NCBI RefSeq assembly: GCF_044872765.1
Contig: NZ_CP085253.1
Location: 1,240,001-1,304,000 of the forward strand
From: Micrococcus sp023147585
Lineage (GTDB): Bacteria; Actinomycetota; Actinomycetes; Actinomycetales; Micrococcaceae
Length of the DNA: 64,000 nucleotides
Reading direction: 5' to 3'
Under the pieces are notes generated by a model that was not told the origin of the DNA, ran no database searches, and saw only the letters and a program-made list of their open reading frames with translations. Below are positions 1-8,363 of this stretch, one piece after another. Position numbers and translations under genes: made by a program. Position 1 is the first letter of the stretch. Each line of letters begins with the position of its first letter.

Positions 1-1267
1 GCCGGCCGTGCACGTCCCGGACCACGTGGAGCACGGCGTCCACCCCGGCCCGGGCCTGGGCGTCGACGGCGGCCGGGCTCCACCCGGCGAGGGAGGCCAT
101 CGCGGTGAGGCGGGCGGGCACGTCCGCCGCGGCGTTGGCGTGCAAGGTCCCCCAGGCACCCTGGTGGCCCGTGTTCAGCGCAGTGAGGACGTCGGTCACC
201 TCGGCGCCGCGGCACTCCCCCACCACGAGCCGGTCCGGGCGCATGCGCAGCGCGTGGCGGATGAGCTCGGGGAGGGCCACCTCCCCCGCCCCCTCCTCGT
301 TCGCGGCGCGGCACTGCAGCGCCACCACGTGCGGGTGCTCCGGCGCGGCCTCGAGGGTGTCCTCCACGGTGATGATGCGCTCGTGCGCGGACACCTCGGA
401 GAGGGCCGCCGAGAGCAGCGTGGTCTTGCCCGTGCCGGTCGCGCCGCTGATGAGCACGGTGGCCCGGTGCAGCACCAGCCACTGCACCGCCTCGGCCCAG
501 AGGCCGCCGTCGGGCCAGGACTCGGCGAGCTCCGCGAGCGAGCGGGCACGCCGTGCGGGCACGCGCAGGCTCAGCACCGTGCCGCCACCGCTGACGGGCG
601 GCAGCACGGCGTGCACGCGGACCCCGCCCACCCGGGCGTCGGCCATCGGGACGGCCCCGTCGAGGCGCCGGCCCGCCTGCCCCAGCAGCCGGACCGCGAG
701 CGCGTGGGACGCCTCCGGGTCCAGGCGCGCCGGGCGCCGGATCAGCCCGCCCGCCCCGTCGGTCCACACGGCACCGCCGCCGTCCACGAGGACGTCCGTG
801 ACGCCCTCGACGCCCACCCAGGGGGCGAGCGGGCCGAAGCCGGCGAGCTCCTCCTCGAGGGCGCGGGCCTGAGCCTCCCGCACGGCGGGGGCCGGCGGGG
901 TCCACGGCCGATCCGGATCGGGGGCGCCGCGGCCGATCCGCCGCCACCACGGTGCGGGACGCATGGCATCCGCGCGCCGCTGCGCCTCGGCGTCCGCGAG
1001 CACCCGCTCGATCAGCGGACGCAGGTCCGCCTCGGTCGCGGGATCCCCCTCGGCGCACTGCTCGGCGATCCTGCGGCGCAGCGCGGCGGCGTCGTCCGGC
1101 CCCGGGGACGCCGCGGCCAGCGGGGCGGCGGCCGGCGGCGGGGAGGCCGCGGCCAGCGGGGCGGCGGCCGGCGGGGGATGCCCTGGCCGCGGTGGGTGAA
1201 GGCCGGACCGGACGGACGGGCGGGCACGGCGGGGACGGGGTGGGGCATCGGGCACCCAGGGACGCAT
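1..1267 (-). CDS. tadA: TadA/CpaF-type pilus assembly ATPase (C-terminus cut by window edge)
   Basis: Cytoplasmic secretion ATPase of the type II/IV superfamily that powers Flp (Tad) pilus assembly. The frame runs off the left edge, so only about 422 N-terminal residues are present. A Pro/Ala-rich stretch (residues ~25-60, holding a 12-residue unit twice) is followed by a helical N-domain and the RecA-like core. Visible motifs are Walker A GATGTGKTT with Lys at about 281, the Asp box ITVEDTLE, a VVGECRG segment and the His box GTLHANAA. The ATG at 1267 has GGAGG six bases upstream. Further tad genes would be expected beyond the left edge. Known from the literature: Flp/tad genes are needed for natural transformation in Micrococcus luteus. 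A CpaF-like ATPase of another type IV secretion system is the alternative, less likely. Confidence 0.9.
   Translation of the reverse strand, partial: MRPWVPDAPPRPRRARPSVRSGLHPPRPGHPPPAAAPLAAASPPPAAAPLAAASPGPDDAAALRRRIAEQCAEGDPATEADLRPLIERVLADAEAQRRADAMRPAPWWRRIGRGAPDPDRPWTPPAPAVREAQARALEEELAGFGPLAPWVGVEGVTDVLVDGGGAVWTDGAGGLIRRPARLDPEASHALAVRLLGQAGRRLDGAVPMADARVGGVRVHAVLPPVSGGGTVLSLRVPARRARSLAELAESWPDGGLWAEAVQWLVLHRATVLISGATGTGKTTLLSAALSEVSAHERIITVEDTLEAAPEHPHVVALQCRAANEEGAGEVALPELIRHALRMRPDRLVVGECRGAEVTDVLTALNTGHQGAWGTLHANAAADVPARLTAMASLAGWSPAAVDAQARAGVDAVLHVVRDVHGR
1111..1182. repeat. 36-bp tandem duplication within the tadA linker
   Basis: A near-identical G+C-rich unit starts at 1111 and again at 1147 (period 36 bp, in frame). 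It encodes PPPAAAPLAAAS twice in the N-terminal linker of the TadA-like ATPase. The length suggests replication slippage, so copy number may vary between strains. Confidence 0.7.
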
Positions 1268-1410
1268 GGCGGACCTCCAGCGGGACGGCGGGTCCGGCGC
1301 CGACGTCGACGGCCGCCGGCCTCCGCCCAGTCCAGCCGCCGCGCACGGGGCCCGGCGCGTCCGTGCCCGATTGCGGGGACACGCGAGCCCCGGGCGCCGC
1401 CTGTGCAGGA

Positions 1411-1439
1411 GCCGCCGGGCCTCAGAGGTCTCCGGCGGC
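1411..1439 (-). terminator. Possible hairpin between NUDIX and tadA
   Basis: GCCGCCGG (1411-1418) is perfectly complementary to CCGGCGGC (1432-1439) across a 13-base loop. There is no T tract. It lies in the 232-base gap between the NUDIX gene and tadA, both on the minus strand, where nothing else was recognised. Confidence 0.35.
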
Positions 1440-1499
1440 ACCGTGCCGCCACCGCCCGGCCCCCTTCAGCCGTGGGATCGCGTCAGCGCCCCTGCCCCG

Positions 1500-2288
1500 T
1501 CAGCCGCTGACCGGCTCCCACGTCTCGGCGTCGATCACGCGGCTCCGGTCCCAGGGCACGGACCAGTCGAGCAGGTCCAGCAGCCGGTCCAGCAGTGCCG
1601 CCGTGAACCCCCACACGAGCCGCTCCCCCACGAGGAAGCCGGGAGTCTCGCCGCGGTGGCCGCCGGGCCGCGCCACCCGGCACCGGTTCTGCGGGGCCAC
1701 GAGGTCGGCCACGGGCAGGCGGAACACGGCGGCGGCCTCGGCCTCGTCCACCACGGCCACGCGACCCGGGCGGCACCACCACCCGATCACGGGGTGCACC
1801 ACGTGGCCGGACACGATCAGGGGCACCGGGGGCAGGACGCCCAGCACCTCGACGCCGTCCGGATCCAGCCCCGTCTCCTCACGGGCCTCGCGCAGGGCCG
1901 TGGCCACCACGTCCGCGTCCTCGGGGTCCACGCGTCCGCCGGGGAAAGCGATCTGCCCCGCGTGCTGGCGCAGGGTGGACGCGCGCTGCGTGAGCAGGAC
2001 GTCCACGGCGGGGTGGACGCGGCCGGCGTCGTGGACCGCCGGGACGTCGTCGAGTGCGCCGACGAGGATGAGCACGGCCGAGGGGCGCGCCTGCACCGGG
2101 CGGGGCCAGTCCAGGCCCCACGCGGAGGCGGCGCCGTCCGGGACCGCGGTGAGCGCGGCGGCGTCGTGGCGGCCGGGGACCTCGGCCACGCCCCACCGGG
2201 CCGTGAGGGCGGTCAGCTGGTCGCGTGCCCCCGCGATCGAGCCGGGGAGGGCGGGGGCGGACGCAGGGTGCGCGGCGGGCTCGGTCAT
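1500..2288 (-). CDS. NUDIX hydrolase, CoA pyrophosphatase type
   Basis: 262-residue NUDIX hydrolase most like the NudL/NUDT7 group, which hydrolyses coenzyme A or its derivatives. The Nudix box is complete (AFPGG, then REAREETGL, about residues 115-137). It is preceded by LLTQRASTLRQHAGQ, which resembles the UPF0035 signature of CoA pyrophosphatases. The start is ATG at 2288, chosen because a TAGCGT hexamer ends seven bases upstream (2296-2301), the leaderless arrangement seen throughout the window. It is divergent from the flavoprotein gene at 2359. Substrate is inferred from the family; family assignment is firm. Confidence 0.88.
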   Translation of the reverse strand: MTEPAAHPASAPALPGSIAGARDQLTALTARWGVAEVPGRHDAAALTAVPDGAASAWGLDWPRPVQARPSAVLILVGALDDVPAVHDAGRVHPAVDVLLTQRASTLRQHAGQIAFPGGRVDPEDADVVATALREAREETGLDPDGVEVLGVLPPVPLIVSGHVVHPVIGWWCRPGRVAVVDEAEAAAVFRLPVADLVAPQNRCRVARPGGHRGETPGFLVGERLVWGFTAALLDRLLDLLDWSVPWDRSRVIDAETWEPVSG

Positions 2289-2295
2289 GTCCCCC

Positions 2296-2351
2296 ACGCT
2301 ACCCACGGCCCGGTGCGTGAGACGCCGGCCGCGGGCGGGGCTCGGTAGCCT
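2296..2351. promoter_or_regulatory. Divergent leaderless -10 pair (NUDIX / flavoprotein)
   Basis: Minus strand TAGCGT (2296-2301) ends seven bases before the NUDIX ATG. Plus strand TAGCCT (2346-2351) ends seven bases before the flavoprotein ATG at 2359. With a normal TSS distance both transcripts would begin at or next to the start codon. Confidence 0.6.
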
Positions 2352-2358
2352 CGGAGCC

Positions 2359-3579
2359 ATGAGCGCCTCGCACCCCGCACCCACGACGGCGGCCCCGACC
2401 GCCGTCGACGTCGCTGTGATCGGCGGCGGCCAGGCCGGCCTCGCCGCCGGATTCCACCTCCAGCGGCTCGCGCGGGACGTCGAGCGCGGCCGCGCTGCGG
2501 GGCCCGCGCCCTCGTTCGTGATCCTGGACGCGGCAGGGGAGCCCGGCGGCGCGTGGCGCCACTTCTGGGACTCGCTCGAGCTCTTCTCCCCCGCGGAGCA
2601 CTCCTCCCTGCCCGGCCACCGCATGCCGGCCCTGCCGGACGCCTCGGCCACGGAGTCCGGCAACCCCGACGCGCTCCACGTCGTCGACTACCTCGCCGAC
2701 TACGAGCAGCGCTACTCCCTGCCCGTCCGCCGCACCGCGCGCGTCAGCACCGTCACCCGGGGCGCCTCGGCGGCGGAGGAGCCGCCGTTCACCCTCCTCC
2801 TCGAGGACGGCTCCCGCCTCACCGCCGGGGCCGTGGTCTCCGCGACCGGCACGTTCACCCGCCCGTACCTGCCCGCGGTCCCCGGGGCCGCGGAGTTCGC
2901 GGGACGCCGGCTGCACTCCGCGGCCTACCGCCGTCCGGAGGACTTCACCGACCAGCGGGTGCTCGTGGTGGGCGGGGGCAACTCCGGCCCCCAGGTGGCC
3001 GCGGACCTGCTCGACCACGCCGCGGAGGTCACGTGGGCGTGTCGGCGCCCGCCGCGCTTCATGCCGGACGACGTCGACGGCCGCGTGCTGTTCCAGGCCG
3101 CCTCGGCGCTGGTGCTGGGCCGGGACGGCCCGTCGGTCGGCGAGCTCGGGGACATCGTGGCCGTCCCGCCCGTGCGCCGGGCCCGCGACGAGCACGGGCT
3201 GCATGCGGTCCCCATGGTCTCCCGGCTCACCCGGCGCGGCGCGGCCTGGGACGACGACGCCGGCCTCGAGCACGGCTGGGCGGCGGACTCGGCGGCCGCC
3301 GCGGAGGTGCGGGGCACGGATCGCACGTTCGACGCGATGGTGTGGAGCACCGGCTTCCACGCGGAGCTGCGCCACCTGCGGCAGCTGGACCTGAGCACGA
3401 CCGGCGCCGGCGTGCCCCGCACCCGGAGCGACCTGCCGACCGCGAGCACCGACGTCCCCGGCCTGTACCTGCTCGGCTACGGCGACTGGTGCGGGCCGGC
3501 CTCGGCCACGCTCGTGGGCGTCGGCGTGTGGGCGCGGAACACCGTGGAGGACGTCGCCGCCCGACTGGCCGAGGGCTGA
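2359..3579 (+). CDS. Flavin-containing monooxygenase / NAD(P)-binding oxidoreductase
   Basis: 406-residue two-dinucleotide-binding flavoprotein. An FAD Rossmann motif VIGGGQAGLAAGF sits near residue 18 and a second, NAD(P)H-type motif VVGGGNSGPQVAA near residue 200. An ATG motif (VVSATGTF) and a C-terminal LLGYGDWCGPASAT segment fit the CzcO/ArsO-like class of flavin monooxygenases. The substrate cannot be told from sequence. The start at 2359 fits a leaderless -10 (TAGCCT). It ends nine bases before the convergent broken lysE gene; this proximity does not prove a shared function. Confidence 0.82.
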   Translation: MSASHPAPTTAAPTAVDVAVIGGGQAGLAAGFHLQRLARDVERGRAAGPAPSFVILDAAGEPGGAWRHFWDSLELFSPAEHSSLPGHRMPALPDASATESGNPDALHVVDYLADYEQRYSLPVRRTARVSTVTRGASAAEEPPFTLLLEDGSRLTAGAVVSATGTFTRPYLPAVPGAAEFAGRRLHSAAYRRPEDFTDQRVLVVGGGNSGPQVAADLLDHAAEVTWACRRPPRFMPDDVDGRVLFQAASALVLGRDGPSVGELGDIVAVPPVRRARDEHGLHAVPMVSRLTRRGAAWDDDAGLEHGWAADSAAAAEVRGTDRTFDAMVWSTGFHAELRHLRQLDLSTTGAGVPRTRSDLPTASTDVPGLYLLGYGDWCGPASATLVGVGVWARNTVEDVAARLAEG

Positions 3580-3588
3580 GCCGCCGGC

Positions 3589-4054
3589 TCAGCTGAGCAT
3601 CAGCCGCACGGCGAGCATCGCCATGACCGCGGCGATGAGCACGTCCAGGACGCGCCACGCGCTCGGCGAGGCGAGCGGGCGGGACAGGAGCCCCGCCCCG
3701 AACCCCAGCCCGGAGAACCACAGCAGGGAGGCGAGCACGGCGCCGGCGGCGAACACCCAGCGTCCGTCCGGGCCGTGCTGGTTGGCGAGGCTGCCGAGCA
3801 GCACCACGGTGTCCAGGTACACGTGCGGATTCAGCCACGTCAGGGCGAGCGTGGTCCCCAGCACCGAGCCGGCCGTCCGCGACGCCGGCCGTGCCTCCCA
3901 CGATCAGCACGGCGTCCGATGCCGCGCACACCGCGACGACGGGGCCCACGTGCTCACGGCGCACGCCCTGGCGCAGGACGAAGGCGTTCTGGGCGCCGAT
4001 CGCCACGATGAGGGCGAGTCCGGTGAGCAGGCCCGTCACGGCGAGGTTCCACAT
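3589..4054 (-). pseudogene. lysE: LysE/ArgO-type amino acid exporter, internal deletion
   Basis: Remnant of a LysE-family exporter. From ATG 4054 the N-terminus is recognisable (MWNLAVTGLLTGLALIVAIG, then QNAFVLRQG) through ASDAVLIVGG. The frame is then lost near 3890. The C-terminal half continues in another frame (TTLALTWLNPHVYLDT to the stop at 3589). Family members are about 200 residues; only about 135 are represented, so some 70 residues of middle sequence are missing as well as the frame. The short direct repeat ACGGCCGGC, present twice around the junction, could have mediated the deletion. The divergent LysR-type regulator at 4125 is intact. A single sequencing error cannot explain the lost segment. 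Confidence 0.8.
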
Positions 4055-4111
4055 GAGCCTGACGCTAGGGCGGTCTCGAATCTGAGACAAACGCATCATC
4101 CTGCGATTGCC

Positions 4112-4117
4112 TAAGCT
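4112..4117 (+). promoter_or_regulatory. Leaderless -10 of the LysR-type regulator
   Basis: TAAGCT (4112-4117) ends seven bases before the ATG at 4125. The 70-base gap to the lysE start also carries the TCTGAGACA region (4081 onward), a plausible LysR-type binding area shared by both genes. Confidence 0.5.
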
Positions 4118-4124
4118 CTGCTTC

Positions 4125-5000
4125 ATGAATCACGAGCAGCTGCGCGCCCTGCTGGCCATCGTCGACGAGGGCTCGTTCGAAGGGGCGGCCCACACGCTGG
4201 GCGTCAGCGCGTCCGCCGTGAGCCAGCGGATTCGCGCGCTCGAGCACACCGTCGGCCAGGTGGTGGTCCGGCGAGGCAGCCCCTGCGTGCCGACCGATGC
4301 CGGCACGGCCCTCGTGCGCATGGCCCGGCACGTGCAGGTCCTCGAGGAGGAGGCCTGGGCACGTCTCGGCCGGCAGGCGTCCGGTCGCAGCGTCACCGCG
4401 CTCGCCGTGCCCGCGGACGCCCTGGGCACGTGGTTCCAGCCCGTGGTGCGGGACGCCGCCGCCTGGCATGACACCGTGCTGGACCTGCACGTGGAGGACC
4501 AGGACCACAGTGCGCAGCTGCTGCGGCGGGGCGAGGTGCTGGCCGCCGTCACCACCGAGCCGGTCCCCGTGCCGGGCTGCGAGTCGGAGCCGCTCGGCCA
4601 CATGCGGTACGTCCCCGTGGCCGCGCCCGCCCTGCTCGAGCGGCACCGGGGAGCCGGCGCCGTCGACCTCGCGGCCATGCCGATGATGCGGTTCAACGTG
4701 AAGGACGACCTCCAGGGCATCGTGCTGCGCTCCGCCGGAGTCGCCACGGCCCCGCCGACCCACACCGCCCCGTCCTTCGACGCCTTCCAGCGCTGCGTGG
4801 AGGCCGGCCTGGGCTGGGGCATGCTCGTGGACCATCAGGCTCGCGAGGGCCTGCGCGACGGCGGCCTCGTCCGCCTGCCGGGGGTCGACGACGTCCTCCT
4901 GCCCCTGCACTGGCAGGCCGCCACCCTGCCCTCACCGCGCCTGCTGCGACTGACCGCGGCCGTCCGTGCCGCCGCCCACCGGGGGCTGGAACCCCCGTGA
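4125..5000 (+). CDS. argP: LysR-family regulator, ArgP/LysG type
   Basis: 291-residue LysR-type transcriptional regulator. The N-terminal winged helix (LRALLAIVDEGSFEGAAHTL, then GVSASAVSQRIRALE) is followed by an effector domain. The match to ArgP/IciA/LysG, and its divergent position to a lysE gene, indicate an activator of amino acid export responding to lysine or arginine. Because lysE here is a pseudogene, the regulator may have lost its main local target. Start chosen at ATG 4125 rather than an upstream in-frame codon because of the leaderless promoter spacing. It is convergent with nth. Confidence 0.82.
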   Translation: MNHEQLRALLAIVDEGSFEGAAHTLGVSASAVSQRIRALEHTVGQVVVRRGSPCVPTDAGTALVRMARHVQVLEEEAWARLGRQASGRSVTALAVPADALGTWFQPVVRDAAAWHDTVLDLHVEDQDHSAQLLRRGEVLAAVTTEPVPVPGCESEPLGHMRYVPVAAPALLERHRGAGAVDLAAMPMMRFNVKDDLQGIVLRSAGVATAPPTHTAPSFDAFQRCVEAGLGWGMLVDHQAREGLRDGGLVRLPGVDDVLLPLHWQAATLPSPRLLRLTAAVRAAAHRGLEPP

Positions 5001-5099
5001 GGCGCCGCATCCGAGGCACCGGCCCCGTCCGTCGGCGGGGCGAGCCCTTCTGCCGGCCCCGCCCCGATCAGGACCCGGTCAGGACCTGGTCCGGACCGC

Positions 5100-5906
5100 T
5101 CATGCCCCGAGGGAATGCCCCAGGGCCCGGAGCTCGCGGCGCGTCCGCCCCGCGCGCATGAGTGCGAGCAGCTCCTCCCGGCCGGGCTTGAGCTCGTAGG
5201 CCAGCAGGGAGCGCGCCCTCTCGGGGTCGGTCTCGCCCGCACCGTAGCTGGGGCACCACCGGGCGATCGGGCAGGCCCCGCACGCCGGCTTCCGCGCGTG
5301 GCACACGCGGCGGCCGTGGAAGATGAGGTGGTGGGAGAGCATGGTCCAGTCCCGCGGCGGGAACAGGGCGGCGACGGCGTGCTCCACCTTCACCGGGTCG
5401 GTCTCCTCCGTGAAGCCGAGCCGGCGCGCCAGGCGCCCGAAGTGCGTGTCCACGGTGATCCCGGGGCGGCCGAACGCGTTGCCCAGCACCACGAACGCCG
5501 TCTTGCGACCCACCCCCGGGAGGGTCACGAGATCCTCGAGGCGGCCGGGGACGTCCCCGTCGAAGCGCTCCACGAGCTCGACGGAGAGCCGCAGGAGCGC
5601 CGACGCCTTGTTCTTGTAGAAGCCCGTGGGGCGCACGAGCTCCTGCAGCTCCACCTCCGTGGCCGCGGCCATGGCCGCCGCGTCGGGGAAGCGCGCGAAC
5701 AGCGCGGGGGTCACGGAGTTCACCCGCACGTCCGTCGTCTGGGCCGAGAGCACGGTGGCCACGAGCAGCTCGAAGGGGTTCTCGAAGTCCAGCTCGGCCA
5801 CCGCGTACGGGTACGCCTCCGCGAGCGCGCGGTCGATCCGCCGCGCCCGGCGCGTCAGGGCCAGCGGGCTCTCCCCCGTCGGCGTCGTCGTCCCGTGCGC
5901 GCTCAC
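5100..5906 (-). CDS. nth: Endonuclease III (DNA glycosylase/AP lyase)
   Basis: 268-residue base-excision repair enzyme that removes oxidised pyrimidines and cleaves the AP site. It shows the helix-hairpin-helix LVTLPGVGRKTAFVVLG with the catalytic Lys, the catalytic Asp in VDTHFGRLARR, and the four-cysteine [4Fe-4S] loop in CHARKPACGACPIARWC (C-x6-C-x2-C-x5-C). The chosen start is GTG 5906, whose bases overlap the TGA of a small upstream frame (GTGA). A longer open frame reaches 6074 but its extra residues look non-coding. In many actinobacteria nth lies close to crp, as here. Confidence 0.92.
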   Translation of the reverse strand: MSAHGTTTPTGESPLALTRRARRIDRALAEAYPYAVAELDFENPFELLVATVLSAQTTDVRVNSVTPALFARFPDAAAMAAATEVELQELVRPTGFYKNKASALLRLSVELVERFDGDVPGRLEDLVTLPGVGRKTAFVVLGNAFGRPGITVDTHFGRLARRLGFTEETDPVKVEHAVAALFPPRDWTMLSHHLIFHGRRVCHARKPACGACPIARWCPSYGAGETDPERARSLLAYELKPGREELLALMRAGRTRRELRALGHSLGA

Positions 5907-6088
5907 GCCGACCGCCGCCCCGCCACGGCCGTGAAGGAGCCCTGCGGGGAGTCCGCCCACTCGGCGTCCGCGTCGCGCAGCAGGGCGTCGTGAGGCCGCG
6001 GCCCCCCTGCTCCGCCTCCTCGGCGTCGGGCAGCTCGTCCCACGGCTCCGCCGCCGGCCACCACCACGTCCCACTGCTCCCGAGTCAT
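5903..6088 (-). CDS. Small frame coupled to nth, function unknown
   Basis: 61-codon frame from ATG 6088, with GGGAG upstream, whose TGA overlaps the nth GTG. No family recognised. The two ends look protein-like (MTREQWDVVVAGG and HDALLRDADAEWADSPQGS). The middle of this frame is Gly/Arg-rich, while another frame there reads EPWDELPDAEEAEQGGRG. This pattern could mean two compensating frameshifts in a real small gene, or chance coding bias. Confidence 0.35.
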   Translation of the reverse strand: MTREQWDVVVAGGGAVGRAARRRGGGAGGPRPHDALLRDADAEWADSPQGSFTAVAGRRSA

Positions 6089-6215
6089 GGACCGATTCTC
6101 CCGTGCCGCGGTGGCGGGCGCGAACGCATCCGGCGGCCGCTCGCCGTGGGGAGCAACACGAACGGCGGTGATTTGCCGCCTCCGGCCCCGCGCGTCATGC
6201 TGATCCCGACAGACC

Positions 6216-6231
6216 TGTGCCACGCGTCACA
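6216..6231. promoter_or_regulatory. Candidate Crp/GlxR site upstream of acs
   Basis: TGTGCCACGCGTCACA differs from the consensus TGTGA-N6-TCACA at one position. It lies 65 bases before the acs start. cAMP-Crp or GlxR control of acs is known in other bacteria, and a crp gene is present at 12587. Confidence 0.5.
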
Positions 6232-6296
6232 CCGGCGACCGGCCCTGCCGGCCACCCCCAGATCCCGGCGCGCCCCGCCCCGAAAGGACACCCCCG

Positions 6297-8237
6297 ATGG
6301 ATGAGCAGATCCCCACGTTCCCCCCACCACCGGAGTTCGCCGCCCAGGCCGTCGCCACGGCGGACCTGTACGCCGAGGCCTCCGAGGACCGGCTCGCCTA
6401 CTGGGCCCGCCGAGCCCGCGAGGCCCTGCACTGGGAGGAGGACTTCACCGAGGTCCTGGACTTCTCCGACGCCCCGTTCGCGAAGTGGTTCGCCGACGGC
6501 ACCACCAACGCCGCCTACAACGCACTGGACCGCCACGTGGAGGCCGGCCGCGGCGAGCGTGTGGCCATCCACTTCGAGGGCGAGCCGGGCGACACCCGCA
6601 CCTACACGTACGCCGAGCTGGCCGCCGAGGTGCGGCGGGCCGCCAACGCGTTCGAGTCGCTGGGCGTCGCCAAGGGCGACCGCGTGGCCGTCTACCTGCC
6701 CATGATCCCCGAGGCCGTCATCACGATGCTCGCGTGCGCGCGCATCGGCGCCGTGCACTCCGTGGTGTTCGGCGGCTTCTCCGCCGACGCCCTGCGCTCC
6801 CGCGTGGACGACGCCGAGGCGAAGCTCGTCGTCACCGCGGACGGCTCCTTCCGCCGCGGCAAGCCCTCCATGCTCAAGCCCGCCGTGGACGAGGCGCTCT
6901 CAGCCCCCGGCCACACCGTGGAGAACGTCGTCGTCGTGCGCCGCAACGAGGCCGAGGTGCCCATGGCCGAGGGCCGCGACCACTGGTGGCATGACGTGGT
7001 CCCCACCGCCTCCGACGAGCACGAGCTCGTGTGGCACGACGCCGAGCACCCGCTCTTCATCCTCTACACCTCCGGCACCACCGGGAAGCCGAAGGGGATC
7101 CTCCACACCACGGGCGGCTACCTCGTCCAGGGCGCCGTGACGATGCACGACACCTTCGACCTCAAGCCGGAGACGGACGTCTACTGGTGCACCGCCGACG
7201 TCGGCTGGGTCACCGGCCACTCCTACGTCGCCTACGCGCCGCTCGTGAACGGCGCCACCCAGGTGATCTACGAGGGCACCCCGGACTCCCCGCACCAGGG
7301 CCGGTGGTGGGAGATCGTCGAGAAGTACGGCGTCACCATCCTCTACACCGCGCCGACCGCGGTGCGCACCTTCATGAAGTGGGGCCGCCAGATCCCGGAC
7401 GGCCACGACCTCTCCTCCCTGCGCCTGCTGGGCACCGTGGGCGAGGCCATCAACCCCGAGGCGTGGCGCTGGTTCCACGAGGTCATCGGCGGCTCGCGCT
7501 GCCCGATCGTGGACACCTGGTGGCAGACCGAGACCGGCGCGCACATGCTCACCCCGCTGCCGGGCGTCACCACGCTCAAGCCCGGCTCGGCGCAGCAGCC
7601 CGTGCCCGGCGTCGTGCTGACCGTGGTGGACGAGGCGGGCGAGCCCCTCGAGGGCACCGCCGCGGGCTTCCTCGTGGCGCGCGAGCCGTGGCCCTCCATG
7701 CTGCGGGGCATCTGGGGCGATCCGGAACGCTTCAAGGAGACCTACTGGTCCCGGTTCCCCGGCATGTACTTCGCCGGCGACGGCGCCCGCTACGACGAGG
7801 ACGGCGACATCTGGCTGCTCGGCCGCGTGGACGACGTCATGAACGTCTCCGGCCACCGCCTGTCCACCCAGGAGATCGAGTCCTCCCTCGTGGCGCACGA
7901 GCTCGTGGCGGAGTCCGCCGTGGTCGGCGCCGCGGACGAGACGACGGGTCAGTCCGTCGTCGCCTTCGTCCTCCTCACCGAGGAGGCCTCCGCCCGGGGC
8001 CTGGACCCTGCCGAGGTCGAGCAGGCGCTGCGCGCCCACGTGGGGCACGACATCGGCCCGATCGCCAAGCCGAAGCGCATCCTCGTGGTGCCGGAGCTGC
8101 CCAAGACCCGCTCGGGGAAGATCATGCGCCGCCTCCTCAAGGACGTCGCCGAGGGCCGCACCCCCGGCGACGCCACCACCCTGGCGGATCCGACCGTCAT
8201 GGACCGCATCGTGGAGACCCTGGGCGACCGCGCCTGA
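6297..8237 (+). CDS. acs: Acetyl-CoA synthetase
   Basis: 646-residue AMP-forming acetate-CoA ligase, the usual length for bacterial Acs, converting acetate, ATP and CoA to acetyl-CoA in the cytoplasm. The adenylate-forming P-loop YTSGTTGKPKG lies near residue 258, DTWWQTETG near 405 and the A8 region near 515-530. The C-terminal PKTRSGKIMRR carries the regulatory lysine (about Lys608) that is acetylated in homologues and deacetylated by sirtuins; a sirtuin is encoded at 35780. The ATG has GAAAGGA upstream. The upstream region holds a Crp-like site, and a strong hairpin follows the stop. Confidence 0.96.
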   Translation: MDEQIPTFPPPPEFAAQAVATADLYAEASEDRLAYWARRAREALHWEEDFTEVLDFSDAPFAKWFADGTTNAAYNALDRHVEAGRGERVAIHFEGEPGDTRTYTYAELAAEVRRAANAFESLGVAKGDRVAVYLPMIPEAVITMLACARIGAVHSVVFGGFSADALRSRVDDAEAKLVVTADGSFRRGKPSMLKPAVDEALSAPGHTVENVVVVRRNEAEVPMAEGRDHWWHDVVPTASDEHELVWHDAEHPLFILYTSGTTGKPKGILHTTGGYLVQGAVTMHDTFDLKPETDVYWCTADVGWVTGHSYVAYAPLVNGATQVIYEGTPDSPHQGRWWEIVEKYGVTILYTAPTAVRTFMKWGRQIPDGHDLSSLRLLGTVGEAINPEAWRWFHEVIGGSRCPIVDTWWQTETGAHMLTPLPGVTTLKPGSAQQPVPGVVLTVVDEAGEPLEGTAAGFLVAREPWPSMLRGIWGDPERFKETYWSRFPGMYFAGDGARYDEDGDIWLLGRVDDVMNVSGHRLSTQEIESSLVAHELVAESAVVGAADETTGQSVVAFVLLTEEASARGLDPAEVEQALRAHVGHDIGPIAKPKRILVVPELPKTRSGKIMRRLLKDVAEGRTPGDATTLADPTVMDRIVETLGDRA

Positions 8238-8251
8238 CCTGCTGAGCACAG

Positions 8252-8310
8252 ACGAGCCCTGCGACGTGGCGCCCATCCGGAGCGGATGGGCACCACGTCG
8301 CAGGGCTCGT
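8252..8310. terminator. Bidirectional terminator with repeated 12-mer arms
   Basis: An 18-bp perfect stem (8252-8269 with 8293-8310) is extended, after one mismatch, by nine more pairs (8271-8279 with 8283-8291) around a three-base loop. It lies between convergent acs and the GntR gene. Its outer arms carry ACGAGCCCTGCG, a sequence that recurs in the hairpin at 35114 and singly at 35740. Confidence 0.75.
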
Positions 8311-8363
8311 TCGTCGTGGCGCTCAGGTCTGGTGCGTGGTCAGGGTCGCGACGCCGCGGCGCC

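Noticed and set aside
8..1510. Long plus-strand open frame antisense to tadA
   Set aside because: Arg/Gly/His-rich shadow of the minus-strand ATPase. The minus frame has Walker and His-box motifs, an RBS and a proper start.
952..2358. N-terminal extension of the flavoprotein gene
   Set aside because: The open frame extends far upstream but through Ser/Arg-rich shadow sequence antisense to the NUDIX gene; the leaderless promoter places the start at 2359.
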